From: Dehalococcoides mccartyi 195
Lineage (GTDB): Bacteria > Chloroflexota > Dehalococcoidia > Dehalococcoidales > Dehalococcoidaceae
Length of the DNA stretch: 64,000 nt
Reading direction: 5' to 3'
NCBI RefSeq assembly: GCF_000011905.1
Contig: NC_002936.3
Coordinates: 1,364,001 to 1,428,000 of the forward strand
Part shown: positions 43,133 to 52,189 of the stretch, one piece after another
Numbering within the stretch: position 1 is the first letter of the stretch
Layout of the letters: the number at the start of each line of letters is the position of its first letter
Position numbers and translations under genes: made by a program
Notes under the pieces: generated by a model
Database searches by the model: none
The model's input: the letters and a program-made list of their open reading frames with translations, nothing else
What the model was told of the DNA's origin: nothing

Positions 43133-43813
43133 ATGGGGAATTTATCAGACAATATACGTAACCCAATCAGAATATTTATTGTTGATGACCATGAAATAGT
43201 GAGACAAGGCCTTAAAGTCATTATTAATCAAGAACAGGACTTTGAATTAGTAGGTGAATCAAATGGACAAAAAGGACTCCTGAAGGAAATTGCTGAAGCT
43301 CATCCGGATGTATTATTACTGGACATAAGGATTAGTGGTTCAGATGGATTTGATATTGCTTCACAGCTTAATGAAAAGTTTCCTTCCATAAAAATTCTGA
43401 TAATTTCCGGATATGAAAGTGAATTGTATTTAGTTGAGGCATTAGATCATAAGGTTAGCGGATTTATACCGAAGGGGTCTTCGCGAGATTATGTTTGTTC
43501 AGCGATTCGCATGGTTGCTCTTGGTGGTACAGTTTGGCACGGAGAGCTATTGTACAGAGTTATCAGGGGGTTGAGTAGACTAGGGAATGAACCTAATGAT
43601 ACAAAAGTACAAATAGGGAAAAGCCATTTAAAACCTCGCGAATTAAAAGTACTATCATTATTGGCCAAAGGGAAGTTAAACAAAGAAATATGCTTCGAAC
43701 TACAGATATCGATGGATACTGTTAAAAAAGATATACATCAGTTAAAAAGTAAATACGGAGTGTTTAATCGTACTCAACTTGCTACTATAGCAACTGAGAT
43801 GCAATTAAAGTAA
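43133..43813 (+). CDS. NarL/LuxR-type response regulator (rdhA7)
   Basis: 226 residues. Receiver with Asp18-Asp19, Asp64 (VLLLDIRISGSDG), and LuxR-type helix-turn-helix (LKPRELKVLSLLAKGKLNKE; MDTVKKDIHQLKSKY). Last gene before attR; ends 85 bases before the integrase's predicted original stop. Confidence 0.93.
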   Translation: MGNLSDNIRNPIRIFIVDDHEIVRQGLKVIINQEQDFELVGESNGQKGLLKEIAEAHPDVLLLDIRISGSDGFDIASQLNEKFPSIKILIISGYESELYLVEALDHKVSGFIPKGSSRDYVCSAIRMVALGGTVWHGELLYRVIRGLSRLGNEPNDTKVQIGKSHLKPRELKVLSLLAKGKLNKEICFELQISMDTVKKDIHQLKSKYGVFNRTQLATIATEMQLK

Positions 43814-43898
43814 GTGACTTATCATCAGCAAATATAAATTATTGAGGTCAATTTTATTGGGAGCATAGGGCTCAAACAGCACCCAATTTATGACGTCT

Positions 43899-43953
43899 TT
43901 AACTAATTAGAAATATGAATTGAAAAGTTCTACCTATTGATATCTCAGCTCCA
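43899..43953. mobile_element. attR with the original 3' end of the integrase gene
   Basis: P arm AAGTTCTACCTATTGATA (43925-43942), then core CTCAGCTCCA (43944-43953). On the minus strand the frame that continues from the integrase across the core gives GAG then ISIGRTFQFIFLIS and TAA (43899-43901). This is the piece of the integrase gene separated from it by insertion. Confidence 0.8.
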
Positions 43954-44034
43954 TTTTCCCTGCTGTTTTTGTACTACTTTTGTTTACACTAATTCTCTCA
44001 CCGAGTCCCTGTTCTCACGCATGTTAGAATTAAA

Positions 44035-44757
44035 ATGAACATGGCAACAGAATACATAATTAAAGACGAAATCGAAAAGGAAAGAACGCCTTCTGAGCTA
44101 CAGAGTTGGTTAAGCCAGAAGGTGGAAAATATTTGTTCAACCCAAGAAGGTTTAAAAGCCTTCAGGCTGCAAAAAGGGCTCTTGAAAAAACTAACCGAGG
44201 AAATTAGTCCTCTAGCAAAATTTGGTGAACATAAATTTGGAAACACCAACCAAGTTCTTTTAAAACCAGTTATGGGTAATCAAAGATACGATGCGATAGT
44301 CATAGACAAGAGAACAGAGCCTGCAACTGAAACTTACATTGAGGTAACCCAAGCTCACGAGGGGAAAAACGATTATTGGCGCAGGCGCGAACTATTTAAT
44401 AAAAGTTATAGTTTTGCAAAGGCTCCTGTTATCAAGACTGGTAAAGGAAAGAACATTCAGGTTTCAATCCCGCCAGAAGCTACCCCAGTAGAAGAAGGAG
44501 TAGAAAACGAACTTAAACGAATTGTAGTAGCAGCAGAAAAGAAGGCTAGAAGAGATTATCCAACCAACACTTCTTTGATAATCTCTTTTGACGATGCGGA
44601 ACTCTCAGAAAAAAGGTTGGAAGAATTAAGCTATCCAACCATAGATGACTTCGTAAAAAAGGAACTCTTGCCATTAGACCTGAGGTTTTCACACCTGTAT
44701 CTTGCTGGCAAAGCCAACAAGGTCTTTCGGGAATATCTTATTACAAAGCACGATTAA
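44035..44757 (+). CDS. Hypothetical protein, possible nuclease fold
   Basis: 240 residues; ATG at 44035 or 44041 (MATEYII). The stretch RYDAIVIDKRTEPATETYIE followed by VTQAHEG has the strand-Asp/strand-Glu spacing of restriction-like folds, but the usual Lys is absent. No family recognised. First chromosomal gene right of attR; AT-rich, so it could belong to an older insertion. Confidence 0.6.
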   Translation: MNMATEYIIKDEIEKERTPSELQSWLSQKVENICSTQEGLKAFRLQKGLLKKLTEEISPLAKFGEHKFGNTNQVLLKPVMGNQRYDAIVIDKRTEPATETYIEVTQAHEGKNDYWRRRELFNKSYSFAKAPVIKTGKGKNIQVSIPPEATPVEEGVENELKRIVVAAEKKARRDYPTNTSLIISFDDAELSEKRLEELSYPTIDDFVKKELLPLDLRFSHLYLAGKANKVFREYLITKHD

Positions 44758-44775
44758 AGAGATTCTACGATATGG

Positions 44776-45306
44776 TCACTCTCTTGCTTGTTTAGCATAT
44801 TTAAGCAATAGTTCAAGCTGCCAATCACGCTCCTGGGACGCACTATTTACATCTGCCGAACGGGCCACAACAGCTCTGATACTGTACAGCGCCGCGCCCA
44901 AAGCATGTGTCACAACATGAGCTGTGCCAACAGCCTGACCCGCAGCGTGGGCGGCAAAGGCAGCGTCTTTTTCTTCCTTCCCTTTGGCTGCAGCATGGGC
45001 ATCAAGAGAAGCTTTGCGTATGGCCGCCATACTAAACACTCCGGTATCAATCCAGTCCCAGAGTACTTCAATTGCTTTTCTTGGTCTGCCGTCACCGGGA
45101 TAATTTTCTTCAAAAAATGGCAGAACACGCTCAGCGCATTCTGCAGCCCAGATAGCCAAAATTCTTTGGTCAGGTTTAAAGACCTGATGGTCTATATGTT
45201 CTGTAAAAGGCTTATCCAAAATCTTTGAGACAGACTTGCGAATTTCATATAACAGTTTTGTTGGCCTTATCTTTTCCTGCAATCCCGGCCTCCAAATAAC
45301 ATGCAT
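44776..45306 (-). CDS. Imm-5-like putative immunity protein
   Basis: 176 residues, all-helical, Ala-rich, with CAERVLPFFEENYPGDGRPR followed by KAIEVLWDW and AAGQAVGTAHVVTHALGAAL, a pattern of Imm-5-like proteins often annotated as putative immunity proteins. No toxin partner is visible next to it; the neighbour at 44035 is convergent. Function is inferred from family resemblance only. Confidence 0.7.
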   Translation of the reverse strand: MHVIWRPGLQEKIRPTKLLYEIRKSVSKILDKPFTEHIDHQVFKPDQRILAIWAAECAERVLPFFEENYPGDGRPRKAIEVLWDWIDTGVFSMAAIRKASLDAHAAAKGKEEKDAAFAAHAAGQAVGTAHVVTHALGAALYSIRAVVARSADVNSASQERDWQLELLLKYAKQARE

Positions 45307-45405
45307 TTTAAGTCATGCTCAAAAACAAGCACCTGCACAACTAAACCGAATATTTAAATCAAAGTCCATACTGATACTGTCTATTATTTACCCCGATTTG
45401 CAAAC

Positions 45406-45594
45406 CTAACCGGATAAATAACGGCTAAAAGATTTCCTGTTTAATACCAGATGGATAAGTATTGAGGCAATAAAAGCTATTGCCACAGCCACATGATGGC
45501 CGGAATTACCGGGGTGGACATGAGCTTCCGCAATTCCGGTTATTATGGTGGCCAGAAATAATACTGCCATGGATAAGCATACAACTCTTCTCAT
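45406..45594 (-). CDS. Small membrane protein next to ferredoxin
   Basis: 62 residues: an N-terminal signal-like helix ending GIAEAHVHPG, then HHVAVAIAFIASILIHLVL and a basic tail. His residues before the second helix recall the heme-binding half of DUF4405-type proteins, a weak match. The start overlaps the ferredoxin stop by one base, so they are cotranscribed. Confidence 0.7.
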   Translation of the reverse strand: MRRVVCLSMAVLFLATIITGIAEAHVHPGNSGHHVAVAIAFIASILIHLVLNRKSFSRYLSG

Positions 45595-45845
45595 CAGGCA
45601 ATCTCCTTATTATGGTGAATATTTGTTTGAGAAAGAGTTATCGCTTTCTCCGGGCATACCCTGACACATTTTTGACAGCCTTTACAATTATCCGGCCAGC
45701 TGATGCGGGCGTGCTTGTGGAACGGCAGATTGACCTTGTCAAGCACCCCGTTGGGGCAGGTTTCAACACATTTCCAGCAGGCCTGACATAATCTGGTATC
45801 CAGGCTGATATATTTAGTAGAGTGGTGCGGTACTCTATGAAGCAT
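45594..45845 (-). CDS. 2[4Fe-4S] ferredoxin-type protein
   Basis: 83 residues with two complete CxxCxxCxxxCP motifs, CQACWKCVETCP and CKGCQKCVRVCP. Electron transfer protein in the cytoplasm or docked to the small membrane protein downstream. It starts six bases after the MerR gene, so it is probably controlled by it. Confidence 0.88.
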   Translation of the reverse strand: MLHRVPHHSTKYISLDTRLCQACWKCVETCPNGVLDKVNLPFHKHARISWPDNCKGCQKCVRVCPEKAITLSQTNIHHNKEIA

Positions 45846-45851
45846 CTGGCT

Positions 45852-46580
45852 TTAACTCTCTTTCTTATCCATATCCTGTTGGTGCATCTCTAAAGCTTGG
45901 CGGTAAACCCTTGTAGCCAAATAGGCTTTTAAGCTATTAAGGGTACTAAACAGCCTGGCTACGGGCACCGTATCCATACCGCGCATATGATGAATTTTGT
46001 TATGTATTTCATCGGCTTCGTTACGTATTACCTCAATATACCGGCTATAAATACCCAGGTCATTCAGTTCCAGACCAAACCCGGCCAGTTCTTTAATAAT
46101 ACCGGCCACACGCAGGTCAATATCATCATACACATCACCCTTGGCGGTTTTTCGGGGCACCAGCAGACCCATTGATTGCAGGCCCTTAATCTCCGGAGCA
46201 GACAACCCAGAGGCATTCATCAGCTCACCTGCCGTCAGCGGGTTAGGCTCTCCTGTGACTACCGGCTGAAATACATCATCCAGGAGAGTACGCATCTCCC
46301 CAAGATGCTCAATATCCTGTCCGTCCCGCCTGGCTTGCAGTACGAGTTTTATTACAGACAAAGGAAGGAATTTTTCTGATTGGAGTTCTTTGATTAACCG
46401 GATATCCTCAACACAGTCAGGGCTGTAGTAAGCCATATTGGGGGCAGTTTTGAGCAAGGGGGACAGTAAGCCTTCACGGGTGTAGTAGTGAATAGTCGGC
46501 AGAGAAACACCCGCCGCTTTCGCGACTTCACTTATCCGCATCAGGGTCTGTTTGACTATATCTGTTTTTCCCATATTCAC
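45852..46580 (-). CDS. MerR-family regulator
   Basis: 242 residues. N-terminal MerR helix-turn-helix (MRISEVAKAAGVSLPTIHYY, TREGLLSP), a second helix-turn-helix-like unit in the middle (TAGELMNASGLSAPEIKGLQ) and a helical tail. Start could be 46580 or the internal ATG at the MRISEV. No cysteine cluster typical of metal sensors is seen. Leads an operon with the ferredoxin and a membrane protein. Confidence 0.88.
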   Translation of the reverse strand: MNMGKTDIVKQTLMRISEVAKAAGVSLPTIHYYTREGLLSPLLKTAPNMAYYSPDCVEDIRLIKELQSEKFLPLSVIKLVLQARRDGQDIEHLGEMRTLLDDVFQPVVTGEPNPLTAGELMNASGLSAPEIKGLQSMGLLVPRKTAKGDVYDDIDLRVAGIIKELAGFGLELNDLGIYSRYIEVIRNEADEIHNKIHHMRGMDTVPVARLFSTLNSLKAYLATRVYRQALEMHQQDMDKKES

Positions 46581-46999
46581 TAACTCTATAGTGTATAGTA
46601 TATACTAACACTATATACTTTTCAAGCAGCAGAGACCAATTAAAATCAGTCAGAAACCTGAAGGCTACCCGCCAGGCAGTGAATGAAGCCTGAGGGAGTG
46701 CCATTATCAGAAAACCAGCCGCACTTGGACTGGTGATATTCAAACAAATAATCGCAGCATTTTTTAACCCTGTTATCAGATTTTTCTGCCCTCAGCTGGG
46801 ACTAATCTGTTTCCAGCAGCCAGGGCACAGGGTCTGCCCGAAGTTTATCTTTCCATGTGGCTCTTCTTTACAGACATCAGCAGTTTACTTAGCGCGCTTT
46901 ATATTGCCGGCCTCCGGGTAAAATCCTTGCCATTTCTTAATAATAATAAGGGCGGCTTTTGGCCGCCCTCTAAAAGAGATTAAAGATTGGGGACAAATA
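46581..46999. promoter_or_regulatory. Upstream region of merR and downstream terminator
   Basis: 419 bp without a supported gene. A dyad with arms TATAGTGT (46587-46594) and ACACTATA (46608-46615) around TAGTATATACTA overlaps the expected merR promoter. At 46949-46969 AGGGCGGC / GCCGCCCT forms a hairpin serving the minus-strand gene ending at 47000. A Cys-containing fragment on the minus strand (about 46775-46880) lacks a start. Confidence 0.55.
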
Positions 47000-47125
47000 C
47001 TATTTAGTTAAAGCTTTTTTAATAACTCCTTTGGGGTCACTGGCAAGCAGCACAATTTCCCATACCAGCAACCCGAATATAATTACGCTTATGCCCAAGA
47101 GGGTTGCATCCTGATTGATTTCCAT
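47000..47125 (-). CDS. 41-residue membrane protein
   Basis: ATG 47125 after a strong GGAAGGAGGTGAATTTC, stop TAG at 47000. One membrane helix (LLGISVIIFGLLVWEIVLLA) and a basic end (DPKGVIKKALTK). It overlaps the end of the 86-residue frame upstream in another phase. The perfect ribosome site makes it credible. Function unknown. Confidence 0.65.
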   Translation of the reverse strand: MEINQDATLLGISVIIFGLLVWEIVLLASDPKGVIKKALTK

Positions 47126-47297
47126 GAAATTCACCTCCTTCCTGCAGATAGGCTATTACGTGGTCAACCAGCCACATTATGCTTGCACCCCAGAACATAA
47201 GACTGAGAAAACCCAGTTTATATTTATCATTTGGAGATTTTATATACCAGACAGCGGTGGTGATAACAGCGGCAGCCAAAGTCATTATCAGCCACAT
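47037..47297 (-). CDS. Small membrane protein, 86 residues
   Basis: Two membrane segments, then LMFWGASIMWLVDHVIAYLQ, which resembles KMLWGGTALLALEHVWHG in the upstream neighbour (W-G-x-x-(E/D)-H pattern). The last 29 codons overlap the start of the 41-residue gene. Its own start overlaps the stop of the upstream gene. Unknown function. Confidence 0.6.
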   Translation of the reverse strand: MWLIMTLAAAVITTAVWYIKSPNDKYKLGFLSLMFWGASIMWLVDHVIAYLQEGGEFHGNQSGCNPLGHKRNYIRVAGMGNCAACQ

Positions 47298-47689
47298 TAT
47301 GCACCTGCACCAATGTTATTTGCCCTGGCAGATGATTTAAACTTGGCATCTGCAATAAGTACCATAACTGCCCAGATGGCGGTGACCGTAATAGCCATGG
47401 CAGTCCCGATAGTAGCCATTTCATGCAGCATGGGGGCAATATCATCCGGGTTCTCCATAGCCGTTAAAAACGGCCACCAGGGCACAACCTCACCATGCCA
47501 GACATGCTCCAAAGCCAGCAGCGCCGTGCCGCCCCAGAGCATTTTGTTGAGCCAGCCCAGTTTCCTGCCCCAGCTTATGCCCGAAGTATTATCCGCCTTG
47601 ATACCCTGCTGTTTTTCCTTTTTTTCTACCGTTTTCTGAACAACCGTGGTAACCACGGCCTCGCCTGCAACTACCAAAAAACATGCCAT
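47297..47689 (-). CDS. Membrane protein, unknown function
   Basis: 130 residues from ATG 47689 (AAAGGAGACAGCAGGTT; the longer frame to 47767 has no site). An N-terminal signal-like segment MACFLVVAGEAVVTTVVQ, a Lys-rich stretch, then LWGGTALLALEHVWHGEVVP and a membrane helix AMAITVTAIWAVMVLIA. No named family. Heads a three-gene cluster of small membrane proteins placed between the MerR operon and the Ehr complex. Confidence 0.7.
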   Translation of the reverse strand: MACFLVVAGEAVVTTVVQKTVEKKEKQQGIKADNTSGISWGRKLGWLNKMLWGGTALLALEHVWHGEVVPWWPFLTAMENPDDIAPMLHEMATIGTAMAITVTAIWAVMVLIADAKFKSSARANNIGAGA

Positions 47690-47915
47690 AACCTGCTGTC
47701 TCCTTTCATTTACGAGGTGTTGTCTGAATGCTATTTGCAACTGGTTTATTATTGCATCTTGTTGCATTTAGTAATTGTTGCAATTATAAAACGTACGGCT
47801 ATGCGGCGTCAAGACCAAATGGAAATAATTTTTCCGAAAAGTGCAGCTTTCCTAAGGAACAAGCAGGGCAGGCAGCAAAAGGGCTAGACGGACGGCAGGG
47901 GGCAACAGGGAGGGG

Positions 47916-48431
47916 TTATTTCTTGCCCAGAGACCGCATAAGCCCCAGCAGGGCAGTGATTATCTGGATTGGTTCAGGCGGATTGCCCGGTATTTTCAGG
48001 TCTACCGGCAGGATTTTATCAACCCCGCCCAGTACCCCGTAGCCGCCGCAGACAATGCTGCTGCCGCAGGCATCATCACCCAGGGCTATTACCAGCTTGG
48101 GGGAGGGCATGGCATCAAAGGTTTTCCTGACGGCAATAGCCATATTCTGGCTGACCGCACCGGTGACTATCAAGATATCTGCGTGGCGGGGTGAGGCAAC
48201 GAAGCTGAGACCGAAACGTTCAATGTCATAATAGGGGTTAGAAAGGTTATTCAGTTCTATTTCGGCAGAGTTGTCACTGCCGCTGTCCAGCGCCCTGATA
48301 GCCAGACTCCGCCCGAAGACAGCATGTATCTCGGTTTTCAGGGCAAAGCCCAGTTTATCAAAGTCTGCATCACCCTTTGGCATCTGCCGGCATACTTTGG
48401 GTTTAAAAATATTATTTAAAACGTTTTTCAC
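47916..48431 (-). CDS. Ehr complex NuoB/EchC-like subunit lacking cluster ligands
   Basis: 171 residues from GTG 48431 (GTGAGGT upstream), or 181 from ATG 48461 overlapping the previous gene. NuoB/hydrogenase small-subunit fold: RSLAIRALDSGSDNSAEIEL where active homologs have CxxC, VTGAVSQNMAIAVRKTF, and IPGNPPEP where homologs have PGCPPRP. Both positions lack cysteine, so the proximal 4Fe-4S cluster is probably not formed; ACGSSIVCGG remains. Last gene of the six-gene complex. Confidence 0.82.
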   Translation of the reverse strand: MKNVLNNIFKPKVCRQMPKGDADFDKLGFALKTEIHAVFGRSLAIRALDSGSDNSAEIELNNLSNPYYDIERFGLSFVASPRHADILIVTGAVSQNMAIAVRKTFDAMPSPKLVIALGDDACGSSIVCGGYGVLGGVDKILPVDLKIPGNPPEPIQIITALLGLMRSLGKK

Positions 48432-48441
48432 CGCAGATACC

Positions 48442-50022
48442 TCACAGGTCTGTCCCGGCATAAGACAGGTTCAGGCTTTTATTTATCAGGGGAAAGTCCG
48501 GAATAATATCCCCCAGCACCGCATGCTCTATAGCCTGCCAGTTGCAGTAAGAGGCGGTACGCACTTTATAGCGTTCAATTTTCCCGTCCCTAAGCCACAG
48601 CCAGTGGAGGGACTGCCCGCGGGGAGACTCGACCAGCACCAGGCTGTAGCCGTTTTGCGGCTTAAGCGGGACTATATATTCGCCGGCGGAAAGCCTGGAG
48701 GCGGTCTGAAGTATAAGCCCCAGTGAGGTTTGCACCTCGGAAACCCTTACCTTAAACCTGGCCATGACATCACCTTCGGGCAAAACAGGCGGCTCAAACG
48801 CAAGCTCAGAGTACAAGCCGTAAGGCTGGTTTAAACGGGTATCTATATCCGCCCCCGAAGCTCTGGCTGCCACCCCGGTAATATTAAGGGGTACAAGCAG
48901 GCGGTTATTTATAATACCGGTAGTTTCAAAACGGTCAACCACCGAGGTCTTGGCCAGTGCCTTTTCAACCTGCTGGTTAAACCTGCCCTCAAAGACACGC
49001 AGGTAATCTGCCAGTTCATTTACAATCCCGGCAGGTATATCCCGAAGCAAGCCGCCGGGAGTAATTATGCCCTTTAAAAAGCGGGAGCCGCTAAGGCGTT
49101 TGTTCCAGCGCATCAGTTCTTCACGCAGTGCCATAAGAGCAGCCGCCCCCACCGGATAGGCTACGTCTGTGAGCATACCGCTAAGGTCTGAAAGGTGAGA
49201 ATAGAGCCTTTCCATTTCCAGCAGTATTAACCTAAGCTGTTCAGCCCGGCGGGGCGGACGCACAGAGCAAATATGCTCAACCGCCGAAGAGTAGGCATAA
49301 GTATTGGCGGCGGATTCATCACCGCTTACAGATTCGGCTATTTTAAGCCCGAAATCTATATCCCTGCCCACGGCCAGTTTTTCAAGCCCGCGGTGTTTGT
49401 AAAACAGCCTGATTTCCAAATTCAAAACAGGCTCGCCGATGGCACTGAAACGGAAATGCCCCGGCTCTATAATACCGGCATGCACCGGCCCTACCCCAAC
49501 CTCATACACACCTTCGCCACTGACCTTTTTAAATGGATACAGGGCTTCATCCTCCACCCCGGCAGGCAGACTAAGCGGCTGGTTTTTAAAACTTTTTACC
49601 AGCGGATGGAAATTGGCAGGGTAGGTTTCGTGCAGCCAAAGCCGGCGGCGGTCAAAGGCATTTTCAAACTCACAGCCGTAGCCGTCCCGTATTTCCCGCT
49701 CAAAGTAACAGGCAGAGGGGAAAATGGCGGCAATAGAGGCAACCGGGCTGTCTGTACGGCGGATAATTACCAGCGCCCCGGAGTAATTCCTTTTCTCAAA
49801 TACGTATAAAAGGCTGAGTCCCTCGTAGCCCCTGAACCCCTCCAGGCCGAATAAGCCGATAAGCCCGAAGCCGTCTTCGGCCAGCTTCGGGTAAAGGGCA
49901 GCCGCTTCGGCCCAGTCAAGCCCCAGATAATAATCTTTGTTTGCCCCTTTTTCCAGCCTGAGGGGATTGATAGCAGGGCTTAGAAATTCGGACAGATAAG
50001 TATATAAATCAGGTATTTTCAT
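48442..50022 (-). CDS. Ehr complex NuoCD/HyfG-like subunit lacking Ni ligands
   Basis: 526 residues: a NuoC-like N-terminal part (YFEREIRDGYGCEF) and a NuoD/hydrogenase large-subunit part (GPVHAGIIEPGHFRFSAIGE; RLFYKHRGLEKLAVGRD). The first NiFe motif RxCGxC is replaced by ESVSGDESAAN and the C-terminal DPCxxC by SLNLSYAGTDL, so no NiFe site can form. Loss of both motifs is the definition of energy-converting hydrogenase-related (Ehr) complexes. Confidence 0.88.
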   Translation of the reverse strand: MKIPDLYTYLSEFLSPAINPLRLEKGANKDYYLGLDWAEAAALYPKLAEDGFGLIGLFGLEGFRGYEGLSLLYVFEKRNYSGALVIIRRTDSPVASIAAIFPSACYFEREIRDGYGCEFENAFDRRRLWLHETYPANFHPLVKSFKNQPLSLPAGVEDEALYPFKKVSGEGVYEVGVGPVHAGIIEPGHFRFSAIGEPVLNLEIRLFYKHRGLEKLAVGRDIDFGLKIAESVSGDESAANTYAYSSAVEHICSVRPPRRAEQLRLILLEMERLYSHLSDLSGMLTDVAYPVGAAALMALREELMRWNKRLSGSRFLKGIITPGGLLRDIPAGIVNELADYLRVFEGRFNQQVEKALAKTSVVDRFETTGIINNRLLVPLNITGVAARASGADIDTRLNQPYGLYSELAFEPPVLPEGDVMARFKVRVSEVQTSLGLILQTASRLSAGEYIVPLKPQNGYSLVLVESPRGQSLHWLWLRDGKIERYKVRTASYCNWQAIEHAVLGDIIPDFPLINKSLNLSYAGTDL

Positions 50023-50024
50023 AG

Positions 50025-51506
50025 CTAAAAACCTAAACCTTTGACTATCTGGCTGAGAAAATCAGCCAGTACGGGAGGCTGGAAAACCCCCAAAACCACT
50101 ACTCCGGCCATAATAACATAAACCGGCAGCTTCATGGACAGGGGGGTCCGGAAAACAGGGCGGTCGGCAGTTTGCTCACTGCGGGTAAAGGCTTTGAGCA
50201 GAAAAGTGGCAAAGGAAGAAGCTACCAGCAGCAGGCAGAAAAGCACTGCCAGCACCAGCCAGACCGAAATACCGCCCAGCTGGATAAGGATATTAAGTTC
50301 AGACAGGAAGACCGGAAACAGGGGCATACCGGTAATAGCAGCACTGCCGATTATAACCCCCCAGGCCGCCACCGGCTGGAGGCGGAATATATCAAATATA
50401 CGGTCAAAACGGTCACTGCCGTACTGGCGGCGGATAATCCCGGCCGAAAAAAACAGCCCGCTCTTGACCAGCGAATGAGCCAGGGTATGGAACAGCATCC
50501 AGAACACCGCCAGAGGCGTGCCTATGCCTATAGCCAGCAGCATAATACCCATATGCTCTATGCTGGAAAAACCGATAAGCTTTTTAAGATTTCGGCGGGA
50601 GAGCATACTGAAAGCGGCTACCCCTATGCTGAGTATGCCTAAACCTATCAGCACATTGGAAAAAGTTTCGCCTATCTGGCTTTGGCGAAGCAGGGCGCTT
50701 AAGCGGAGAATACCCACTATGCCTATATTCAGCACGGTAGCAGACATCAGGGCGGTAACCACTGACGGGGCTTTGGCATAAGCCGCCGGCAGCCAGTTAT
50801 GCAAAGGGACTAACCCGCTCTTGGCCAGCAGCCCGGTCAGTATCAGCAAAGCACTTAAACCCAGCACCGACGGTGAAAGCAGGGGAGCTAAGCCAGCCAG
50901 TTCGTCCCAGTTCAAAGTGCCTGTACCGCTCACCTGACGGGTAAGGGAGAAAAGAATAATAAGCCCGATGAAGGCAAATATCATGGCGGTAGAGGCAATA
51001 AATATATACTTCAAAGCGGCCACCAGGTTATCACGGGCATTCAAGGTGGCAATAAGCAGGGCGGAAAAGAGGGTGCTCAGCTCTAAAAACAGCCAGAATA
51101 AGGCCAGATTATTGGCAAAAAAGGCAAAGGTAATCACGGAAAGAAGCAGGTTAAAACCCAGATAGAAAACGGGCAGATTTTCCGTATCCAGCTCTTTATT
51201 TGCAATAAGATGGCTGACATAACCGCGGGAATAAAGTGCCGCCAGTATAAACACCGCTGAAGCAATCAGCACCTGAAAGATACCCAACCGGTCAATGAAT
51301 AAGTAACGGCTTTCCATGAAATAATGGGGCAGGGGTAAAGCTAAAAGTACCCATAGGCTCAGCCCCAGATGCCACAAGCCGTGCCCCAGACTGAATCCGG
51401 CCAGCATTTTCGGGGACAAGCTGCCCCTGACTAAACGCAGTCCCAGCAACCCTCCGCCCAGAATGAGTGAAGGCAAAATATAAGCCAGCAGTATCAGGTT
51501 TTCCAT
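50025..51506 (-). CDS. Ehr complex NuoN/HyfF-like membrane subunit
   Basis: 493 residues from ATG 51506, which overlaps the HyfE-like stop (TAATG). About 14 membrane helices; Proton_antipo_M core with LLAKSGLVPLHNWLPAAYAK, KLIGFSSIEHMGI and FHTLAHSLVKSGLF, including the conserved Lys and His residues of ion-translocating antiporter-like subunits. Two bases before the NuoCD-like gene. Confidence 0.88.
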   Translation of the reverse strand: MENLILLAYILPSLILGGGLLGLRLVRGSLSPKMLAGFSLGHGLWHLGLSLWVLLALPLPHYFMESRYLFIDRLGIFQVLIASAVFILAALYSRGYVSHLIANKELDTENLPVFYLGFNLLLSVITFAFFANNLALFWLFLELSTLFSALLIATLNARDNLVAALKYIFIASTAMIFAFIGLIILFSLTRQVSGTGTLNWDELAGLAPLLSPSVLGLSALLILTGLLAKSGLVPLHNWLPAAYAKAPSVVTALMSATVLNIGIVGILRLSALLRQSQIGETFSNVLIGLGILSIGVAAFSMLSRRNLKKLIGFSSIEHMGIMLLAIGIGTPLAVFWMLFHTLAHSLVKSGLFFSAGIIRRQYGSDRFDRIFDIFRLQPVAAWGVIIGSAAITGMPLFPVFLSELNILIQLGGISVWLVLAVLFCLLLVASSFATFLLKAFTRSEQTADRPVFRTPLSMKLPVYVIMAGVVVLGVFQPPVLADFLSQIVKGLGF

Positions 51507-52186
51507 TACTTTTTCTTGAACCATTCACCCAGCGGCGTAAAACGGGGGTGAAAATCCTCTATAGTTGAATCTATGCCGAAAGCCAGCACCGTAAGAAGCA
51601 GCACCAGTATCACCAAGTCTATCAGGACCAGTATTTCCAGTATAAAGGGCAGTTCCGCTACAAATAAACCAAACAGTATGGCCCCGTTTTCCATGCTCAG
51701 GTAGCCCACTATCTTGGTCAGCATTTTCTTGCGGCTGAAGATGACCATCATGCCCATTAGTGCCATGGACACCCCTATAACCGCCCCCAGAGTAAACAGC
51801 CGCTCAGGCATTACTTCGCCCAGAAGGCTTGAAAACACCTGATAAACCCCGAAAACCAGCAGTATGCTGACTATCAGTGAGCTTACCGGGTAAAGGAAGC
51901 GGAACTCCAGGTCACGCCGGATATTCATCTGGAAAAGTATCCGGTTCAGAATACGGGGTATCAGAAACACCTTGCCAAACAGAGTTAGCAGGGCAATAAA
52001 AAGCAGGGTCAGGTGGCTGTCATGTATAAAAAACGCCAGAGCTACCAATGCCACCAGCAGAGACTGCAGGGCATAAGTTTTAAACAAACTGGTAAGGCTG
52101 CGCTGCCACAAAACCAGGGCAGATGTAACCAGCACCAGCACCAGCAGTATTTTCAGTATGTCGTTTAAAGGTATATTTTCTAACAT
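51506..52186 (-). CDS. Ehr complex HyfE-like membrane subunit
   Basis: 226 residues, about seven membrane helices, with SMENGAILFGLFVAELPFIL, the NuoK-like signature of HyfE with its buried glutamates. Very hydrophobic. Starts three bases after the NuoH-like stop and overlaps the next gene. Confidence 0.82.
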   Translation of the reverse strand: MLENIPLNDILKILLVLVLVTSALVLWQRSLTSLFKTYALQSLLVALVALAFFIHDSHLTLLFIALLTLFGKVFLIPRILNRILFQMNIRRDLEFRFLYPVSSLIVSILLVFGVYQVFSSLLGEVMPERLFTLGAVIGVSMALMGMMVIFSRKKMLTKIVGYLSMENGAILFGLFVAELPFILEILVLIDLVILVLLLTVLAFGIDSTIEDFHPRFTPLGEWFKKK

Positions 52187-52189
52187 TCT

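Noticed and set aside
46775-46880. Minus-strand fragment with VCKEEPHGKINFGQTLCPGC
   Set aside because: Looks like part of a zinc ribbon, but a stop lies four codons before it and there is no start codon; could be a remnant.
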